Of a stretch of DNA of 25,621 nt, positions 22,506-25,621 are shown piece by piece. Each line of letters begins with the position of its first letter. Position 1 is the first letter of the stretch. The notes beneath the pieces were generated by a model, which did not search any database, had not been told where the DNA came from, and was given only the letters and a program-made list of their open reading frames with translations. Made by a program: the position numbers and the translations under genes. The stretch is from a virus, in the IMG/VR virus record IMGVR_UViG_3300017706_001873, positions 1 to 25,621 of that record; one strand, 5' to 3'.

Positions 22506-22877
22506 TCATACACCCATGGGTGAATTAGTAATTTCAGTCCAGGACCCATCGTCCTCAGACCATATATATATTTTGTCGTCTATTGGCATTGGAGTGGGCG
22601 GTTGCCAATCATGATTGCTATCCAAACTCCAACTAGTGTAGGGTGCAGGGGCTACAAAAACATCTGAAGATTGATCATATGTGTAACCTATGCCCGCATA
22701 TTGTTTCCTAAAGTTATTATTGTAGGATGTTTGTATCCAGGTACCGCCCATGAGTTCCTGACAAAATTGTACGCCTAGAGATTCCTGTTCCACGCCAGTG
22801 TCACTTAATAGTACTTTATTATCGACTACAATAACGTTTATAACTGTATTATTATGTATTTGTGCAAAATGAGCCAT
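22506..22877 (-). CDS. Conserved fibre-cluster protein of unknown function (123 aa)
   Basis: The product begins MAHFAQIHNNTVINVIVVDN and contains WIQTSYNNNFRKQYAGIGYTYD near residues 66-87 and YTSWSLDSNHDWQPPTPMP near 99-117. It is rich in Tyr, Trp and Pro and has no membrane segment. I recall very similar short proteins, often in fibre regions, in many marine T4-like phages, but no function for them. The end (IYIWSEDDGSWTEI) again has the aromatic W...W pattern seen in other virion proteins here. It lies between a fibre gene and the Gly-rich adhesin, so a fibre part or assembly factor is likely. Confidence 0.8.
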   Translation of the reverse strand: MAHFAQIHNNTVINVIVVDNKVLLSDTGVEQESLGVQFCQELMGGTWIQTSYNNNFRKQYAGIGYTYDQSSDVFVAPAPYTSWSLDSNHDWQPPTPMPIDDKIYIWSEDDGSWTEITNSPMGV

Positions 22878-22894
22878 TGATTGTCCCTAAAAAA

Positions 22895-24184
22895 TTATGA
22901 CATGTCGGCGCCACTAAGGAAGCCATACCAATTAGTACCTGCGTCCCTGGTATAAAAACCATAAATGTTAGTTTCACCGCTAGCAGGATCGTCTGGTGCA
23001 CTGCCACCAGCCCAGTTAACACTGGCCGGCCAGGTAAGTGTATGTGTTCCACCAGCAGTAACTTCCAGCGTGAGTCCCAGTGCAGTATTAGTAGTGCTTG
23101 GTACATTAGTAAAGGAGAACGTTGTTGCGCCCGATGTACTTAAACTAAACACCGATGCGGCTGTGCAATCTATAGCCACTGTTGTGCCAGTGAGTGCCTG
23201 ATAAGTTTCTACATAATATCCGGCCAGAATTTCGTCAGTAACAGTTACATTGCCAGCATCCACGTTTCCAGTGCTAATAGTACCACCGGCGCCGCCAGAA
23301 ACAATAATAGTGTCAGTAACATTTACATTACCAGCATCCACGTTTCCAGTGCTAATAGTACCACCGGTGCCGCCAGCAACAATAATAGTGTCAGTAACAT
23401 TAACATTACCAGCAGCAATATTACTAGTAGTAGATATAATTTCAGTGGACAAATTACCAGTGACTGTCAAATTTGCAATATTTGCGCCGTCCACAATACC
23501 CATGGATATCTGATTATTTGTAACTGTGGTTTCAATTTGGTTGGCAACTCCTACCATACTAATAGTTTCACCAGTGTTCACTATGTCAGTTCCAGTATTT
23601 CCTGCCACAGTAAAATTAGTAAATCCCTGACTACCAGTGTATCCCACTCCGCCAGTGCTACCAGTGTAGCCTTGACCAGAGCTTGCAACTAAATATCCTG
23701 CAGTGGGGGTTGAAAATGTTGCTGTCAACTGATTGGCATTTACAAAATTGATAGTTGGGTACCCGTATGTACCTGTTATGCTGTTGCCAGTGTCGTCGAT
23801 TATTTCTATATTTAGATACTTTTGTCCCAAATTATGAGATACTGACCAAACGTTTGCTGCCACAGATTGATTATATACAAAGCCACCTATGCCAGGATTT
23901 GATTTTACAAATCCCAAAGAACCCACTGATACATCAAGATTAGCAGTAACTGACTTATTGGATGAATTACCTAAAAGAATATTTCCATGGGCTAATGAAT
24001 CTGACAGTAAATCATTCCAGTCAGAACCATTATATATTTTTAGTGAAGTATTTGCAGAATCCATCCATACATCACCCTGTGATGCCGATGTTGGTTGATT
24101 GTCGTTACCGTAAATTGCACTACCGGATTTTCCCACTTTAAAGGATGTCTGGGTAGTGCCCTTAAAATTGCCATAGATAGCCAT
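22895..24184 (-). CDS. Tail fibre protein (429 aa)
   Basis: The N-terminus MAIYGNFKGTTQTSFKVGKS and the motif GDVWMDSANTSLKIYNGSDW (about residues 38-57) are fibre-like. A module VWSVSHNLGQKYLNIEIIDD...GTYGYPTINF (about 112-150) is shared with the neighbouring fibre. A short collagen-like stretch (GYTGSTGGVGYTGSQG) precedes a beta-rich region, and two near-identical 26-residue repeats (NVNVTDTIIV...GGTISTGNVDA) lie near 260-310. The C-terminus is Thr/Ser-rich with a closing WYGFLSGADMS. Its own late promoter and a leader with two hairpins lie upstream. It is probably a structural segment of the long or short tail fibre. Confidence 0.82.
   Translation of the reverse strand: MAIYGNFKGTTQTSFKVGKSGSAIYGNDNQPTSASQGDVWMDSANTSLKIYNGSDWNDLLSDSLAHGNILLGNSSNKSVTANLDVSVGSLGFVKSNPGIGGFVYNQSVAANVWSVSHNLGQKYLNIEIIDDTGNSITGTYGYPTINFVNANQLTATFSTPTAGYLVASSGQGYTGSTGGVGYTGSQGFTNFTVAGNTGTDIVNTGETISMVGVANQIETTVTNNQISMGIVDGANIANLTVTGNLSTEIISTTSNIAAGNVNVTDTIIVAGGTGGTISTGNVDAGNVNVTDTIIVSGGAGGTISTGNVDAGNVTVTDEILAGYYVETYQALTGTTVAIDCTAASVFSLSTSGATTFSFTNVPSTTNTALGLTLEVTAGGTHTLTWPASVNWAGGSAPDDPASGETNIYGFYTRDAGTNWYGFLSGADMS
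23253..23408. repeat. Two tandem 78-base repeats in the fibre gene
   Basis: Units begin CCAGCATCCACGTTTCCAGT at 23253 and at 23331, exactly 78 bases apart, with only a few mismatches and no frame change. A third partial copy starts near 23409. Each unit encodes 26 residues, so copy-number change would alter fibre length in frame. Confidence 0.88.
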
Positions 24185-24202
24185 ATTAAAAAACCCCTAA
24201 GT

Positions 24203-24236
24203 CAGTGATTATCACTGTCAGTCACTATAGTGACTG
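24203..24236. repeat. Two adjacent hairpins in the fibre leader
   Basis: CAGTGATTATCACTG (24203-24217, 7-base arms) is followed after one base by the perfect palindrome CAGTCACTATAGTGACTG (24219-24236). Both lie between the late promoter and the start codon of the 429-aa fibre gene, so they would be in its mRNA leader. Confidence 0.85.
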
Positions 24237-24245
24237 TCTCAATGG

Positions 24246-24253
24246 TATTTATC
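24246..24253 (-). promoter_or_regulatory. T4-type late promoter (429-aa fibre gene)
   Basis: The minus strand reads GATAAATA, 62 bases upstream of the ATG at 24184. It starts the longest leader seen for any late gene here, which contains the two hairpins. Confidence 0.65.
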
Positions 24254-24279
24254 CTTTTAAATATTAGTCTGGAGAGAAT

Positions 24280-25621
24280 CTATCCAATTCGCCAAGTACT
24301 GCCATCGTAATACACTGGCACAGTAAATGCACCACCTGATGCAACAATATTTCCGAAATTACCAGTTGCTGATACGCTTGAATCGCTTATAAAACATCTG
24401 CTACCAGTGCTAGCAGAGGGTAGAGTTGCATATGTATATAATGTGGTAACGTCGCTGGTTCCTGTACTACCAGTGTACCCCACATCGCCCTGGTGTCCTG
24501 CTGATAATATAGCTCTGCCAGTTGCAGGATAATTCCAGTTTATAGTACATGTATTTAGATTATCAAATACAATAGTTGGATAATCATATGTTCCTGTGAT
24601 GGAGGTATTTGCTAGATCAATGATCTCAACATTTAAATACTGTAAACCCAAATTATGGCTTATTACCCATGAATTACTCACAACATTCTGCTCATACACA
24701 TAGGGTTCTACTAGTACGCCAGCACTTCCAGTATAACCCATAATACCCTGACTACCATTGTAACCAGTAATACCCTGGCTACCCGTGAATCCTATACTAC
24801 CTGTGTATCCCCGCTCACCCTGTGATCCAGTAAAACCCCTGGGTCCTTGTTGTCCGCCACCACTGGAAAGTACTACTGTGCCTACCGTGTTAGCTTGCCA
24901 TTCCACACTTACGTTGCAAGTGTCTAAAAATGTTACGGTGGGGTAACCATATGTTCCACTAAGACTTTTGTCCTGAACATCAATCACTTCCACGTTTAAG
25001 TATCTCTGTCCCAAATGATGATTAATCATCCATACATTGCTTGGAGTTGTTTGATGATATACAAAATGGCCTGCAACTACTGCGTTGCCCTGTGAACCCG
25101 TGAATCCAGGCACTGTGCTAGCATTGCCTTGTGGTCCCTGACTTCCAGTATATCCTCTGGGTATGTTACCGATAGCAGTGTTAAGCGTGTTACCCCATTG
25201 GTTGACCCAAGCATTTGAAGCATAGTAACTAAGATCTGGAATATTTACTGCTGTGCCTACATATCCCTGGACCCAGGTTTCAGTGGCATAACTACTTAAA
25301 TCTATATTACTGATTTCACTAGTAACTTTTGAGTCCACATATACTTTGGTAGCATAAGTGGAAAGATCAGACGGGTTGTAAGTAAATACCCCAGTTGTAT
25401 CATCATATGTCAAGGTACTAAGTGTTGATACTGTGCTATTTACAACAGAAAATTCTTGTTTAACGTTATTAGCAAGACCAGGCACGTTCGCTTCCCAGGT
25501 AATGGTATCCTGTCCGGCGTTGAACGTTATATCAATATTATTACCACCTCTGAATGTAATTACATCCTGAGGTTGATCTGCAATAATAACTGTATTAGAT
25601 TGGTAATTTCTAAAAGTTCGC
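24280..25621 (-). CDS. Tail fibre protein with collagen-like repeats (partial, N-terminus off window)
   Basis: The reading frame stays open to the right edge, so the true start is outside. A GTG at 25485 is not needed as a start, because residues upstream of it (ITFRGGNNIDITFNAGQDTI in the frame) are fibre-like as well. Visible parts are coiled or beta segments (STYATKVYVDSKV, SYATETWVQGYVG), collagen-like G-x-y stretches of the GYTGSQG/GFTGSQG type, and two copies of the module W-x-I-x-HxLGxxYLNVEVIDV...GTYGYPTV. The C-terminus ends in YYDGSTWRIG. Collagen-like repeats in fibres form trimeric rods. It belongs to the host-recognition apparatus, probably proximal to the 429-aa fibre. Confidence 0.82.
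   Translation of the reverse strand, partial: RTFRNYQSNTVIIADQPQDVITFRGGNNIDITFNAGQDTITWEANVPGLANNVKQEFSVVNSTVSTLSTLTYDDTTGVFTYNPSDLSTYATKVYVDSKVTSEISNIDLSSYATETWVQGYVGTAVNIPDLSYYASNAWVNQWGNTLNTAIGNIPRGYTGSQGPQGNASTVPGFTGSQGNAVVAGHFVYHQTTPSNVWMINHHLGQRYLNVEVIDVQDKSLSGTYGYPTVTFLDTCNVSVEWQANTVGTVVLSSGGGQQGPRGFTGSQGERGYTGSIGFTGSQGITGYNGSQGIMGYTGSAGVLVEPYVYEQNVVSNSWVISHNLGLQYLNVEIIDLANTSITGTYDYPTIVFDNLNTCTINWNYPATGRAILSAGHQGDVGYTGSTGTSDVTTLYTYATLPSASTGSRCFISDSSVSATGNFGNIVASGGAFTVPVYYDGSTWRIG

Overview
The window is a continuous piece of the structural and accessory region of a T4-like (myovirus-type) tailed phage. The support is a set of recognisable T4-type virion proteins: head-completion gp4, neck gp13, gp14 and gp15, sheath gp18, tail tube gp19, a second tube-fold protein, and tail fibres. 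A T4 gp1-like dNMP kinase and T4-type late promoters (GATAAATA) agree with this. Base composition is moderately AT-rich, and several proteins without T4 counterparts resemble, from memory, hypothetical proteins of marine T4-like phages. A marine phage is therefore likely. The host cannot be named, and no photosynthesis genes, tRNAs, CRISPR arrays, insertion sequences or integrase were seen.

Layout. (1) Positions 1-8532, minus strand: reading downstream from 8532, a 61-aa protein, a 382-aa conserved unknown, gp13, dNMP kinase, gp18, gp19, a gp54/gp48-like tube-fold protein, a 146-aa unknown, and gp4, which runs off the left edge. (2) 8610-12217, plus strand: gp14, a T4-type lysozyme, two very small genes, gp15 and a Nudix hydrolase. 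(3) 12207-18780, minus strand: a nucleotide-sugar dehydrogenase at the downstream end, a 450-base region with no firm gene, then a five-gene cluster. In transcription order the cluster encodes two small YvrJ-like membrane proteins, an Asn/Thr-repeat secreted protein, a nidogen-like secreted protein with Cys repeats and acidic stretches, and a membrane-anchored coiled coil. (4) 18895-21567, plus strand: an 890-aa fusion of three glycosyltransferase domains. (5) 21617-25621, minus strand: tail-fibre genes, a small conserved protein and a glycine-rich tip adhesin; the first fibre runs off the right edge.

Regulation. GATAAATA late-promoter matches precede gp14, gp13, gp18, gp19, the membrane/secreted cluster and the second fibre gene. 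TTGACA-type host-sigma-like promoters precede the 61-aa/382-aa pair and dNMP kinase, and one lies upstream of the sugar dehydrogenase. A 15-base block (GGTTGACATATATAC) occurs identically at two of them. A clear rho-independent terminator follows gp18.

The two most interesting parts are the cluster of five envelope-directed proteins at 13460-18780, lying between sugar-nucleotide and glycosyltransferase genes, and the recurrence of a fibre-like Gly-Asp-x-Trp...Trp motif in the sheath, gp14, gp15, the fibres and a tiny protein. All function calls are by eye; no database search was run.
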